Positions 24,816 through 33,555 of a stretch of DNA of 35,434 nucleotides are shown here, in pieces. The stretch is taken from contig JAFTDE010000053.1 of NCBI GenBank assembly GCA_017454335.1, positions 1 to 35,434 of the forward strand, read 5' to 3'. The translations under genes and the position numbers were made by a program. The stretch's first letter is position 1, and each line of letters starts with the position of its first letter. Below the pieces are notes generated by a model. That model had not been told where the DNA came from and searched no databases. It was given only the letters and a program-made list of their open reading frames with translations. The DNA is from Bacteroidales bacterium (lineage in GTDB: Bacteria > Bacteroidota > Bacteroidia > Bacteroidales > UBA932).

Positions 24816-26003
24816 TTATTTCCCCCGGCGCAGGAAGAAGCGGCGGCCGACCAGGACGATGGGTTTCAGCGGCCAGGGAATCAGCGCGCGCTCGGCCTCC
24901 TGCAGTTTGTCCCGGATGGGAAGTCCCTGCGGGCAGTGCTGCTCGCACTTGCCGCAGCGGATGCACTGCGAGGCAAACGAGGGTTCCGCCGCCAGGGCGA
25001 CCGACTGGAAATACTGCTGGCGCCCGGAGAAACGGGACTCGGTGTACATGGTGTTGTAGCTGGCGAAGATGCCCGGAATGTCCACCCCCTTGGGGCAGGG
25101 CATGCAGTAGCGGCAGCCCGTACAACCGACCTTCTCCTTCTCCCGGATGATGCCCAGGATGCGCTGCAGGAAGGCATGGTCCTCCGCCGTGAAGGCGCCT
25201 TCGACGGCCTCCGAGGCGGTGCGCACGTTCTGCTCGACCATCGCAAGGGAGTTCATGCCGGACAGCACGACCGTCACCTCCGGCTGGTTCCACAGCCAGC
25301 GCAGCCCCCAGTCCGCCGGTTTCCAGCCCCGCGGATGGCCCGCCATCAGCTTCTTCGCCGCTTCCGGCAGCTTGTCCACCAGCTTGCCGCCGCGCAGGGG
25401 CTCCATAATGACCACGGGGATGCCCCGTGCCGCCGCGGCCTTCAGGCCGGCCACGCCCGCCTGCGCCGTCTCGTCCACGTAATTGTACTGGATCTGGCAG
25501 AGATCCCAGTCGAAGTCCGAAAGGATCTTCAGGAAATTCTCCGTGTTCCCGTGGTACGAAAAACCGATGTTCCGGATGGCGCCGGACGCCTTCTTTTCGG
25601 CAATCCATTCCATGACGCCCACGCTCTTCAGCCGCTCCCACTGGGCGATGTCCGTCAGGTGGTGCATCAGGTAGTAGTCGACCCGGTCTGTCCGCAGGCG
25701 GGCCAGTTGCTCTTCGAAAAAACTGTCCAGCGACGCGCGGTTGCGGACCAGGAACTGCGGCAGCTTCGTCGCGATGCGGACCCGGTCCCGGATGCCGTTG
25801 CGCGCAAGGATCTCGCCCAGCGCGGCTTCGCTGCCGGGGTAGATGTACGCCGTGTCGAAATAGTTCACGCCGGCGCGGTAGGCCGCCAGCAGTTCCTGCT
25901 CGGTTTTGTCGATATCGATTCCTGCGCCTTTGTGGCTGAAGCGCATGCAGCCGTATCCGAGGATGGAGAGATCGTCTCCGTGTCTGTCTTTCCTGTATTG
26001 CAT
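24816..26003 (-). CDS. Aldo/keto reductase with C-terminal 2x[4Fe-4S] ferredoxin domain (395 aa)
   Basis: The aldo/keto reductase barrel (about 1-285) has the tetrad Asp50, Tyr55, Lys80 and His114 (NYFDTAYIYP, IATKLP, LMHHL). A ferredoxin-like tail carries CTGCRYCMPC (Cys294, 297, 300, 303) and CIRCGKCEQHC (Cys347, 350, 353, 357). Such fusions are common in anaerobes and are thought to pass electrons between ferredoxin and a carbonyl substrate, which is not known. I chose the ATG at 26003, which gives MQYRKDRHGDDLSILGYG, the normal family start; the frame is open further upstream but runs into the tRNA terminator. It is a single gene, convergent with the esterase. Confidence 0.9.
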   Translation of the reverse strand: MQYRKDRHGDDLSILGYGCMRFSHKGAGIDIDKTEQELLAAYRAGVNYFDTAYIYPGSEAALGEILARNGIRDRVRIATKLPQFLVRNRASLDSFFEEQLARLRTDRVDYYLMHHLTDIAQWERLKSVGVMEWIAEKKASGAIRNIGFSYHGNTENFLKILSDFDWDLCQIQYNYVDETAQAGVAGLKAAAARGIPVVIMEPLRGGKLVDKLPEAAKKLMAGHPRGWKPADWGLRWLWNQPEVTVVLSGMNSLAMVEQNVRTASEAVEGAFTAEDHAFLQRILGIIREKEKVGCTGCRYCMPCPKGVDIPGIFASYNTMYTESRFSGRQQYFQSVALAAEPSFASQCIRCGKCEQHCPQGLPIRDKLQEAERALIPWPLKPIVLVGRRFFLRRGK

Positions 26004-26016
26004 TCCGCTCTCGTAT

Positions 26017-26050
26017 AAAAAAACGGCCACAGGCATCTGTCTGTGGCCGT
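26017..26050 (-). terminator. Terminator of the tRNA-Lys pair
   Basis: A perfect 10-bp stem (ACGGCCACAG 26023-26032 / CTGTGGCCGT 26041-26050) with an 8-nt loop is followed on the minus strand by seven T. It lies 2 nt past the 3' end of tRNA-Lys(CUU) and just upstream of the aldo/keto reductase ATG. Confidence 0.88.
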
Positions 26051-26052
26051 CG

Positions 26053-26125
<73 letters not shown>

Positions 26126-26154
26126 AAAATTTCAAAGTACCGTACCCGGTTTTG

Positions 26155-26227
26155 TGACCCGTTCGGGGCTCGAACCCGAGACCCCAACATTAAAAGTGTT
26201 GTGCTCTACCAACTGAGCTAACGAGTC
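26155..26227 (-). tRNA. tRNA-Lys (anticodon UUU)
   Basis: A 73-nt cloverleaf on the minus strand. The acceptor GACTCGT pairs with ACGGGTC with one T-G wobble, discriminator A. The D arm has AGCTCAGTTGGTAGAGC. The anticodon stem CAACA/TGTTG closes the loop CTTTTAA with anticodon TTT. The T arm has GGTTCGAGCCC. It is the promoter-proximal gene of the pair; the spacer to tRNA-Lys(CUU) is 29 nt. Confidence 0.95.
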
Positions 26228-26248
26228 TTCCAGCCCCTTTAGGGAGTG

Positions 26249-26280
26249 CAAAGGTATGTCTTCTCCCGGAAAAAACCAAA
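26249..26280 (-). promoter_or_regulatory. Promoter of the tRNA-Lys pair
   Basis: On the minus strand a -33 TTTG (26280-26277) and a -7 TACCTTTG (26256-26249), spaced by 20 bp, match the Bacteroides consensus. The 5' end of tRNA-Lys(UUU) is 22 bp downstream of the -7 box. Confidence 0.78.
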
Positions 26281-26297
26281 CTTTTTCCGGTTTTTTT
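26266..26297. terminator. Inverted repeat, possible terminator
   Basis: CCGGAAAAA (26266-26274) and TTTTTCCGG (26282-26290) form a 9-bp stem with a 7-nt loop. It is followed by seven T on the plus strand, while on the minus strand the T-run lies inside the stem. It sits 19 nt beyond the stop of the last gene of the minus catabolic operon and overlaps the tRNA promoter, so its working direction is unclear. Confidence 0.45.
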
Positions 26298-26308
26298 GCG
26301 AAAAATCC

Positions 26309-29300
26309 TCAGCGGCTCAGGTACAGGACGGCACCCTGGGGACCGGCCGCGGCTCCGGGAACGGGACCGCGCCCCATGGCGGGGGCCGGCGCCGGGATCT
26401 CGGGGATCTCCAACTCGACGACGCTACCGCCGCGCACACGCAGGGTCTTGCCGACAAAAGCACCGGTCTGCGGATTGATCCAGCGGGCCTTGTAGCTGGT
26501 CTTGTCAGCGCTCAGGTCCAGTTTCGCGGCCTTGCCCTGGGCGTACACCACGTACCCGAGGGCGGGCTTGCCCATCCCCCACTGCGCTCCGTCCACGGTC
26601 ACGGCCTCCATCGGGGCCATCTCCAGCACCTTCGTGTAGAAGGCCTTGTCGGCGATCTGCGGCAGGCTGACCATCGAGGCGCCGGCCGCCAGCGAGACCC
26701 AGTTGCTGTTCTGCGCCCGCCCGGCGTTGTTCACCACGGCGATGCCGGGGTACTTCAGGCTGTACTCGGTGATCTGGCGCCAGATGGACTGGGCGTCGGA
26801 AGGCGCCTGCGTCATCACGCGCTGGTACTGGCGCGGAGCCAGGTTCACCCCGCCCCGCGGCGCATACAGGCTGCCGTCGGCCCCGTAGGACCACTGGCGG
26901 ATGTCGATGATGTCCACCAGGTCACGGTAGTGCGGATCCGCGAGGACCTCGTCCGTGACGTCCTTGGTCGCGTTCAGCATCACATAGACATCCTGCGCGT
27001 TCTCCCGCTCCCACTCGGCGATGCAGTCCAGCCAGAAGCGCACGAAATGCGCCGGGCCGGTGTACTCGATGCCCAGATGGTGGATCACGTTGCGGCAGTC
27101 CTTCACCGCATCCAACTGCTTGCGGATGTACTGGCGGTGGTAACGCGCCAGCGCTGCGTTGTTCTCCACATTGTAGAACTCCGTGGCCATGAAGACGCGC
27201 TTGTCTCCCTGCATGAAGGTCGGTTCGGCGAATCCCAGGTCACTGTTGATGTTGTTGGCGACCCGCCAGGGATAATCCGCCCAGTGCGCGCCCTCCTCGA
27301 TGATGTTGTGCTGGAGGTAATGCTCGTCCAGCAGGAACAGCCCGTTCCGGTCCGCCAGGGCCGCGAACTGCGCGATGCGGTCCCAGTACCAGGTATTCCA
27401 GCGGTTCAGGTCGTACTTGCTCAGCCGGTCGAAGGCAATGCCCTCTCCGCTGCGGGCGAAAGGCTGCTCCAGGAAGGGCGCCCAGACGTCCGCGTTCGCG
27501 CGCATCATCCGCCCGTGGTCGTCGCGGCGACGCTCGTACCACAGGGCCGGGAAATGCTGCAGGCCGATCTGGCCGCGGTTCTTCAGGTGCACGACCACCG
27601 TGTCCAGCACGTCCGTGTACCCCGCCCCGGTGCGGCCCGGGACGAAGCGGTTGATGTTGTCGGAAGCGCTGCGCACGGCGCGGCGGCGCAGCATGCCCTG
27701 CCACATCGTGGTGCGGGCGGTGCCCCCGGCCGCGAACTTCCCGTCGATGGTCAGGCGGCCGTTCGAGAATCCGATCGGATGCAGTTCCGGCGCGCTCTGC
27801 TTGACGGCCACGGGCTGCGGACTGACCCCGCGATCGACCGTCGCCACCAGCGGATACGCCTTCACCATCTCGTCGATCCAGCGGTCCACCGACATCGCGG
27901 GCTCCACGGAACGCTCGCCGAACTCGACGCCCTCCTCGGCGGTCACCCGCTTGTCGGGCACCTCACCGAAGATGCGGTCGTAGTGGATGATCTTCTCCAA
28001 CTCCGGACTCTTGCGACCCGTACGCTGCTCCCACTGATAATAATACAGGCAGTCCGGATGGCCGATGCCGTGGTTGCCGTGCGAACCGTTGCCGGCGCTC
28101 TGGCCCTTCGTGCCGAAAGCCCAGTTGTGCGACAGGGGCGGATCCTCGAGGATCAGCATCGGCGTGCGGCACATCCAGCACAGGGCGTTCGCCGAGGACC
28201 AGCTGCCGCCCATGCTCTCCAGGAACATGTTCGTGAACTGCAGCGGCGCCCCGTCCACCGTCACGCGGTCGAAGAGGGTTCCGCAGGACCATCCGCCCGT
28301 CGCCCCGCTGTAGTCGTAGGGGCTGGTCGCCGCGCACAGCACGAAGGCGTTCGGACCGGCCGCATTCTGCCCGACCGTGAAATCATGGTATCCTTCCTCG
28401 GAATGGCAGCGCAGGAACAGGGTCTGCTGGCCCAGGGTCTGGAATGCCAGGCGCCGGAATCCGCCGATCTCGCCGACGGGTTCCTGGTTGCGGCACTCCT
28501 CGACGGTGATGCGGCGGGAATTGTCCCAGACCGCCGCCAGGGAACTGACGAAATGCCGGGCCGTAATGCGGCGCACCCAGCAATCCTGGGCGTTGTCGAA
28601 GGTGATGGCCATCCAGCGGTGGTTCTCGTCCTTGGGATAGTTCCGGTCGTAGTCGGACACCAGCACCATGTTCTCGATGCCGATGTGGTCGATCCGGCCG
28701 TTCCAGGTATAGGGCGTCACGTATCCCCCGCCGTACTTCGCGTCGAAGGACATCGGCATCGGCACGTCCACGGTCACCGAGGCCGCATCCGCCGCGACGA
28801 CCGTCCGGTCGAAGATCACGTCGAAATCGTCCTGCGCCCACAGCCAGTGCTGGTAGTCGGCGCTCATGCCGATGTTGTCCGCCTGCAGCAGGTGCACCCA
28901 CTCCTGGGTGGAAGGCCGCGTCACCGTGACCTGGTCCCCTGCCTTCAGGCCGTGTCCGGCGGGCAGCGGGATCACCGTGCTGTTCACCGGCAGATACTCG
29001 CCCGTCATGTCGATCCGCTTGCCGAAGCTGCGGTCGTCCACGCCGCGCACCTGGAAGAGGGTTTCGCGGTCGTGCCCGGCCGCGAAGACCGTCGTCCCCG
29101 CCTGGCCGGTACCGGCGCCGCGGACCACCACGCCCGAGACCCCCAGGGTGATGAAGCCCTCGACCCGGAAGAAACCGGGGCTGAGCAGCACGACGCCGCG
29201 GAATCCGTCCGCACGCAGGGGCTGGGCCGCGATGTAATCGACGGCCGCCTGGATCCAGCGGGTGTCATCCCCGCCGCTGGGCGAGACCTTCGCGACCGGC

Positions 29301-29530
29301 ACCGTCGGGTCGGCCAGCAGGTCCGGAATGGCCTCCTCCGAGGCCATGTATCCGCAGTAGGAATAATCGGGGATGCGGTCCCCGTTGGGGTAGGCGAAGT
29401 ATTCGACCTGCTGGTCCTGCGTCACGCGCAGCGGCGCGAAGACCGGGGCCATGCCGGGGCGGTTCTGGGCCCCGAGGGTCAGCGAAAAGGCCGCCGCGAG
29501 GGCAGCGAGCGAAAGGGTACGGATGGACAT
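26309..29530 (-). CDS. Secreted beta-helix plus TIM-barrel-like protein, DUF6298-like (1073 aa)
   Basis: A signal peptide (about 1-21) precedes an N-terminal pectate-lyase-like right-handed beta-helix (about 70-520): DTRWIQAAVDYIAAQ, then GVVLLSPGFFRVEGFITL and VVVRGAGTGQAGTTVF, the usual entry to pectate lyase 3 type helices. The C-terminal half (about 560-1073) resembles a clan-A-like (beta/alpha) barrel with a terminal beta-sandwich: NRWNTWYWDRIAQFAALAD, LFLLDEHYLQHN, HHLGIEYTG and QWSYGADGS. I associate this with DUF6298-type Bacteroidales proteins from memory; its activity is not established. It is the last gene of the fucose-type operon, 1 bp after the FucP-like gene, so it probably releases the sugar that the symporter takes up. 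Confidence 0.7.
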   Translation of the reverse strand: MSIRTLSLAALAAAFSLTLGAQNRPGMAPVFAPLRVTQDQQVEYFAYPNGDRIPDYSYCGYMASEEAIPDLLADPTVPVAKVSPSGGDDTRWIQAAVDYIAAQPLRADGFRGVVLLSPGFFRVEGFITLGVSGVVVRGAGTGQAGTTVFAAGHDRETLFQVRGVDDRSFGKRIDMTGEYLPVNSTVIPLPAGHGLKAGDQVTVTRPSTQEWVHLLQADNIGMSADYQHWLWAQDDFDVIFDRTVVAADAASVTVDVPMPMSFDAKYGGGYVTPYTWNGRIDHIGIENMVLVSDYDRNYPKDENHRWMAITFDNAQDCWVRRITARHFVSSLAAVWDNSRRITVEECRNQEPVGEIGGFRRLAFQTLGQQTLFLRCHSEEGYHDFTVGQNAAGPNAFVLCAATSPYDYSGATGGWSCGTLFDRVTVDGAPLQFTNMFLESMGGSWSSANALCWMCRTPMLILEDPPLSHNWAFGTKGQSAGNGSHGNHGIGHPDCLYYYQWEQRTGRKSPELEKIIHYDRIFGEVPDKRVTAEEGVEFGERSVEPAMSVDRWIDEMVKAYPLVATVDRGVSPQPVAVKQSAPELHPIGFSNGRLTIDGKFAAGGTARTTMWQGMLRRRAVRSASDNINRFVPGRTGAGYTDVLDTVVVHLKNRGQIGLQHFPALWYERRRDDHGRMMRANADVWAPFLEQPFARSGEGIAFDRLSKYDLNRWNTWYWDRIAQFAALADRNGLFLLDEHYLQHNIIEEGAHWADYPWRVANNINSDLGFAEPTFMQGDKRVFMATEFYNVENNAALARYHRQYIRKQLDAVKDCRNVIHHLGIEYTGPAHFVRFWLDCIAEWERENAQDVYVMLNATKDVTDEVLADPHYRDLVDIIDIRQWSYGADGSLYAPRGGVNLAPRQYQRVMTQAPSDAQSIWRQITEYSLKYPGIAVVNNAGRAQNSNWVSLAAGASMVSLPQIADKAFYTKVLEMAPMEAVTVDGAQWGMGKPALGYVVYAQGKAAKLDLSADKTSYKARWINPQTGAFVGKTLRVRGGSVVELEIPEIPAPAPAMGRGPVPGAAAGPQGAVLYLSR

Positions 29531-29531
29531 A

Positions 29532-30752
29532 TCAATGATTTGGTTTATAGGTTCTTACGGTATAAAGGGCGAACAGCAGCACCACGACAAAGCAGCCCAT
29601 CGGGACCAGGTAGGCCACGTTGATGCCGGCCGCATCGGAGACCAGGGCTTGCATCGGGGTCAGCAGGGCCCCGCCCAGGATGGCCATGATCAGGCCCGAA
29701 GCGCCGATCTTCGCGTCCCCGGGCCGTCCGCCGGCCTCCGGGTTCTCGATGTCGCCCAGCGCGATGCCGTAGATGGTCGGGAACATCAGCGACATGAAGA
29801 CGCTGATCAGCATCAGGCACACCACGCACAGCCAGCCGCTGCCCGCGGTCAGGGTGACCAGCAGGGCCAGCACGACGTCCGCCGCGGCCGCCCACATCAG
29901 CAGGCGGGCCGGGCTGAAGTACTTCATCAGCCAGGTGAACACGAAGCGCGAGACGCTGAATCCGATGATGCTCGCCAGGTAGATCGTCGCACCCTGGGCC
30001 TCGACGATGCCCAGCTCCTTCATCGCCAGGCGGATCGTGAAGCTCCACACGCCGATCTGCGCGCCGACATAGAAGAACTGCGCGATGACCCCGAAGACGT
30101 ACTTGCGGTTGCGCAGCAGGCGCCGGAACGAAGCCCCCAGCGAGTCCTGTCCCCCGTCGTCACGCCCCTCGGGCATCTTCACGAGGAGCATCACGACCAT
30201 CACGGCCAGCAGCACGAAGCCCAGGGTCATGTAGGTCCCGGAAACCGAGTACAGGGAAATGTCGCGCAGGATGAAGAACTTGCTCAGGAGGATGCCGGTG
30301 ATGGATCCCAGGGGGTTGAAGGCCTGGGCGATGTTCAGGCGGCGGGTCGCCGTCTCGGGCGATCCCATCGCGAGGATGTAGGGGTTGGCCGTCGTCTCCA
30401 GGATCGAGCAGCCGCCCGCCAGGATGTAGATCGCGACCAGGTAAAAGGCGTACGAAGCGGCCTTGGCGGCGGGCAGGAAGAGAATCGCGCCCGCAGCGTA
30501 GAGGGCCAGGCCCAGGATGACGCCGCTCTTGTAGCTGTACTTGCGGATGAAGAGCGCCGCCGGCAGGGCGAAGCAGAAATAGGACCCGTAGAACGCAAAC
30601 TGGATCAGGGAGGTCTGCGTGTCGGTCATCGTCATGATCCGCTTGAACGCGGACAGCAGGGTGTCCGTCATGTTGTTGGCGATGCCCCAGAGCAGGAACA
30701 GCACCGTCACCAGACAGAACGGAACAAGGTTTTTCTTTTCTACAGCTTTCAT
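29532..30752 (-). CDS. fucP: FucP-like MFS sugar:H+ symporter (406 aa)
   Basis: A 12-helix major facilitator protein of the FHS/FucP family. Signature sequences are FLLWGIANNMTDTLLSAFK (about 19-37) and ILETTANPYILAMG (117-130). The acidic residues Asp30 and Glu119 sit where E. coli FucP has Asp46 and Glu135, the residues tied to proton coupling and L-fucose binding. The length is close to the usual 420-440 aa. The substrate is probably L-fucose or a related sugar such as L-galactose, supported by the neighbouring sugar dehydrogenase and lactonase genes; related FHS members carry glucose or galactose. It starts 3 bp after the aldo/keto reductase stop and is followed after 1 bp by the large secreted protein. 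Confidence 0.85.
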   Translation of the reverse strand: MKAVEKKNLVPFCLVTVLFLLWGIANNMTDTLLSAFKRIMTMTDTQTSLIQFAFYGSYFCFALPAALFIRKYSYKSGVILGLALYAAGAILFLPAAKAASYAFYLVAIYILAGGCSILETTANPYILAMGSPETATRRLNIAQAFNPLGSITGILLSKFFILRDISLYSVSGTYMTLGFVLLAVMVVMLLVKMPEGRDDGGQDSLGASFRRLLRNRKYVFGVIAQFFYVGAQIGVWSFTIRLAMKELGIVEAQGATIYLASIIGFSVSRFVFTWLMKYFSPARLLMWAAAADVVLALLVTLTAGSGWLCVVCLMLISVFMSLMFPTIYGIALGDIENPEAGGRPGDAKIGASGLIMAILGGALLTPMQALVSDAAGINVAYLVPMGCFVVVLLFALYTVRTYKPNH

Positions 30753-30755
30753 GTC

Positions 30756-31688
30756 TCAGGTATTGGCCCAGGTCAGCGCGAACGCGTCCCCGATGATGTC
30801 GCGCACCTGGTCCAGCAGGGCCGGATCCGGGGCGTCTTCTATGTACGAAAGGTTCTTGAGGATGTTCTCGCTCGAGGTCGAGGAGAAAAGGGTCGCGGCG
30901 ATGCGCGGATTGCCGACCGCGTACTGCATGGCGAGGCGTTCGATCGGGTAGTCGAGGGTGTCGCAGTACGCGGCGGCGGCCGCGCATGCGCGCTTCAGCG
31001 CGTCGGGCGCCGGATGCCAATCCGGCGTCCCGCGCCGCGACAGCAGCCCCATCGACAGCGGGCTGGCGTTGATGACGCCCACCCCCTTCGCCTCGAGAAA
31101 GTCGAGGTAATCCAGCAGCTTGTCGTCGCACAGGCAGTAGTGGCAAAAACTCAGCACGGTCTCCACCGTGCCCGCCGGCGCGTGCTCCACCACCCACTTC
31201 AGGTTCTCCAGCTGCAGGTCCGTGATGCCCACGTGCGAAACGACCCCCTGCTCGCGCAGCTCCACCAGCGCCGGCAGGGTCTCCCCCACCACCTGGTGCA
31301 GGTCCGCGAACTCGATGTCGTGCACGTTGATCAAATCGATGTGGTCCACCCCCAGGCGCTCCATGCTCTCGAAGACGCTGTCGTGCGCCCGCTTGGCGCT
31401 GTAGTCCCAGGTATTGACCCCGTCCTTGCCGTAGCGGCCCACCTTGGTGGAGAGGTAATAGCGGTCCCGCGGGATCTCCCGCAGGGCTTTTCCCAGCACC
31501 GTCTCCGCCTTCAGGTGCCCGTAATAGGGCGACACGTCGATGAAATTGATCCCGTGCTCGACCGCCGTATGCACGGCCCGGATGCCGTCCGCCTCCTTCA
31601 GGGAGTGGAACACGCCCCCGAGACTCGATGCCCCGAGGGACAGCGCGGAGACGCGCAGGCCGGTCCTGCCTAATTCCCTGTATTCCAT
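30756..31688 (-). CDS. Aldo/keto reductase, L-fucose/L-galactose 1-dehydrogenase-like (310 aa)
   Basis: An aldo/keto reductase barrel with tetrad Asp51, Tyr56, Lys82 and His123 (NFIDVSPYYG, LSTKVGRYG, INVHDIE). The KVGRYGKD stretch and YYGHLKAETVLGKAL resemble D-threo-aldose 1-dehydrogenases and plant L-galactose dehydrogenase, which oxidise C1 of L-fucose or L-galactose to the lactone with NAD(P)+. That is the first step of the oxidative fucose route; the assignment rests on this resemblance and on the neighbours. Its start overlaps the end of the Zn dehydrogenase gene by 19 bp, and the FucP-like gene follows after 3 bp. Confidence 0.85.
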   Translation of the reverse strand: MEYRELGRTGLRVSALSLGASSLGGVFHSLKEADGIRAVHTAVEHGINFIDVSPYYGHLKAETVLGKALREIPRDRYYLSTKVGRYGKDGVNTWDYSAKRAHDSVFESMERLGVDHIDLINVHDIEFADLHQVVGETLPALVELREQGVVSHVGITDLQLENLKWVVEHAPAGTVETVLSFCHYCLCDDKLLDYLDFLEAKGVGVINASPLSMGLLSRRGTPDWHPAPDALKRACAAAAAYCDTLDYPIERLAMQYAVGNPRIAATLFSSTSSENILKNLSYIEDAPDPALLDQVRDIIGDAFALTWANT

Positions 31689-32668
31689 TTCACCAGGATT
31701 CTGAAGACCTTGCCGGGCGCGGCTGACCAGGCTTCGAGGGCGCTCTGGGCCTGATCGGGCGCGATGACCGATGAGATGAAGGGCTCTACCTTCGCTCCGC
31801 CGGCGATGAAGTCCCGCACGGCGGCGAAGTCCTCGGGCGTCGCGTTGCGCGATCCCATGATGTCGAGCTCCTTCTTGACAAAGAGTCCGGTCGGCAGCGG
31901 CACGTCCGCGGGAGCGTATCCGATGCAGACCACGCGGCCCGTGAAGGCCACGCGCTCGATCGCCAGGCGATAGGTCGCCGGGGCGCCCACGGCTTCGATC
32001 ACCACGTCGGGATCGGGAAGGCCGCTCCAGGGCTCGGAACTGTTATAGGTATACTTCGCCCCCAGCGTACGCGCCAGGGCGAGTTTTTCGTCGTCCATGT
32101 CCGCGGCGATGACGGTCGCCCCGCGGCTGACCGCCGCCACGACGGCCCCCAGGCCCACCATGCCGCAACCGATGACCATCACCGTATCGCCGGCCTCCAC
32201 CCACCCGCGGTCCACCGCGTGCGTGCCGATGCACATCGGCTCGATCAGCGCGATCTCGCGAAGACCCACCCCCGGGCAGGGAATGACCTTGTCCTGCGGA
32301 ACGCAGAGGTACTCCGCCATCGCCCCGTCGCGCTGGACCCCCAGGGTCTGGTTGTGCTCGCAGGCGTTGGGGCGGCCCCGGCGGCAGGAGGCGCATTCCC
32401 CGCAGCTGGTGTAGGGCATCACGGTGACGGCTTCCCCAGGCGCGAAGGCGCTGACGCCGAGGCCCGCGGCAACCACGCTCGCCGCGATCTCATGACCCGG
32501 GATGCGCGGGAACTGCACCATCGAGTTCTTCCCGCGGAAGGTCGACAGGTCCGTTCCGCAGAATCCGACATACTCCATCCGCAGCAACACCTCGCCCGGA
32601 CCGGGCTGGGGCTGGGGAACTTCCAGGATGCGGGTCTGGCCCGCCGCAGTAATCTGTAAGGCTTTCAT
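31670..32668 (-). CDS. Zinc-dependent alcohol/polyol dehydrogenase (332 aa)
   Basis: A medium-chain dehydrogenase. Catalytic zinc ligands are Cys37, His59 and Glu60 (GFCGTD, GHE) with Glu143. Structural zinc cysteines are 89, 92, 95 and 103. The Rossmann motif is GCGMVGLG (167-174). The family includes L-galactonate-5-dehydrogenase-like, sorbitol and threonine dehydrogenases. In this operon it probably oxidises a sugar acid or keto-deoxy acid intermediate (for example L-fuconate or 2-keto-3-deoxy-L-fuconate), an inference from context only. It overlaps the amidohydrolase stop by 4 bp (ATGA). Confidence 0.85.
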   Translation of the reverse strand: MKALQITAAGQTRILEVPQPQPGPGEVLLRMEYVGFCGTDLSTFRGKNSMVQFPRIPGHEIAASVVAAGLGVSAFAPGEAVTVMPYTSCGECASCRRGRPNACEHNQTLGVQRDGAMAEYLCVPQDKVIPCPGVGLREIALIEPMCIGTHAVDRGWVEAGDTVMVIGCGMVGLGAVVAAVSRGATVIAADMDDEKLALARTLGAKYTYNSSEPWSGLPDPDVVIEAVGAPATYRLAIERVAFTGRVVCIGYAPADVPLPTGLFVKKELDIMGSRNATPEDFAAVRDFIAGGAKVEPFISSVIAPDQAQSALEAWSAAPGKVFRILVKWNTGN

Positions 32669-33555
32669 TCAGACATGTTTTTGATATAAGGCAGCTCGGG
32701 CAGGTCCCGGAAGCCGTAGAAGGCCATCGCATTCCCGCCCAGGAAGGCCGCCAGCTCCCTTTCCGAGAGCAGCGGCGACTTGCCGAAGAAATCGTAGGAC
32801 ATCCGGTAGGTGATCGCGCAGATGGTCCGGGGATAATCGCTCCCCCACATCAGTTTGTCGATGCCCACCAGGTCCGCCGCCTCCCGCACCGCACGCACGG
32901 CGGAGGGGAAGGGATAGAATTCACTGTTGTACAGCCAGGTGATGCCGCCGGATTCGATCCGCACGTTCGGCGCCTGCGCCAGCAGGATCTGCTCCCGCCA
33001 GTGCCGCCCCGTCGCCATCCCGAAGTGCCCGATGGCCACTTTCAGCCCCGGACACTCCGCGATCAGCTCGCGCATCTGCGCGATCTGCTCCGCATCGTCC
33101 GCCAGGCACATCGAGAGGATCACCCCCTGCTGTTCAAACGTATGGCAGAGACTCACCAGCGCGGGATCGGTCAGGCTCCGGTGCATCCGGTGCCCCGGGA
33201 CCGCCACCGCCCGAAACGGCGCCGCCTCGAATCCCGCCAAATCATCATGGTCGATATCCAGCAGCTTGCAGCACAGGAATCGCTCCGGCCAGCGGGCCTG
33301 GACACCCGCCAAGTAATCGTCCTGCCGCCCGTCGATCACTTCCTGCACCACCACGGCCGCGCCCACGCGCGCATAGTCCATATTGGAGAGAAACACCTCG
33401 GCACCATTCACCCCGTCCGTCATGAAGGGCGGCAGCATCTGCCGCTCTTCGCCGAAGAACATCGCGCGGCCGCGGCCCAGCGGGTAGATACGCTGCCCGT
33501 CCACGACCGCCTCCTGGCGCTGCCAGAGGTGGGTATGCGCGTCAACGATCGTCAT
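32665..33555 (-). CDS. Amidohydrolase-2 family lactonase-like protein (296 aa)
   Basis: A metal-dependent TIM barrel of the COG3618/amidohydrolase-2 group. The N-terminal VDAHTHLW gives metal ligands His7 and His9. His177 lies in AIGHFGM and the catalytic Asp240 in LMWGSDYPRT. Members include L-fucono-1,5-lactonase and L-rhamnono-lactonase, which open the lactone made by the C1 dehydrogenase. That role fits the aldo/keto reductase and FucP-like genes downstream. It overlaps the DUF1846 gene by 4 bp at its start and the dehydrogenase gene by 4 bp at its end, so translation is coupled on both sides. Confidence 0.87.
   Translation of the reverse strand: MTIVDAHTHLWQRQEAVVDGQRIYPLGRGRAMFFGEERQMLPPFMTDGVNGAEVFLSNMDYARVGAAVVVQEVIDGRQDDYLAGVQARWPERFLCCKLLDIDHDDLAGFEAAPFRAVAVPGHRMHRSLTDPALVSLCHTFEQQGVILSMCLADDAEQIAQMRELIAECPGLKVAIGHFGMATGRHWREQILLAQAPNVRIESGGITWLYNSEFYPFPSAVRAVREAADLVGIDKLMWGSDYPRTICAITYRMSYDFFGKSPLLSERELAAFLGGNAMAFYGFRDLPELPYIKNMSE

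Noticed and set aside
26246-29623. Long plus-strand open frame opposite the DUF6298-like gene
   Set aside because: Antisense shadow crossing the tRNA promoter and the end of the FucP-like gene; no recognisable domain.
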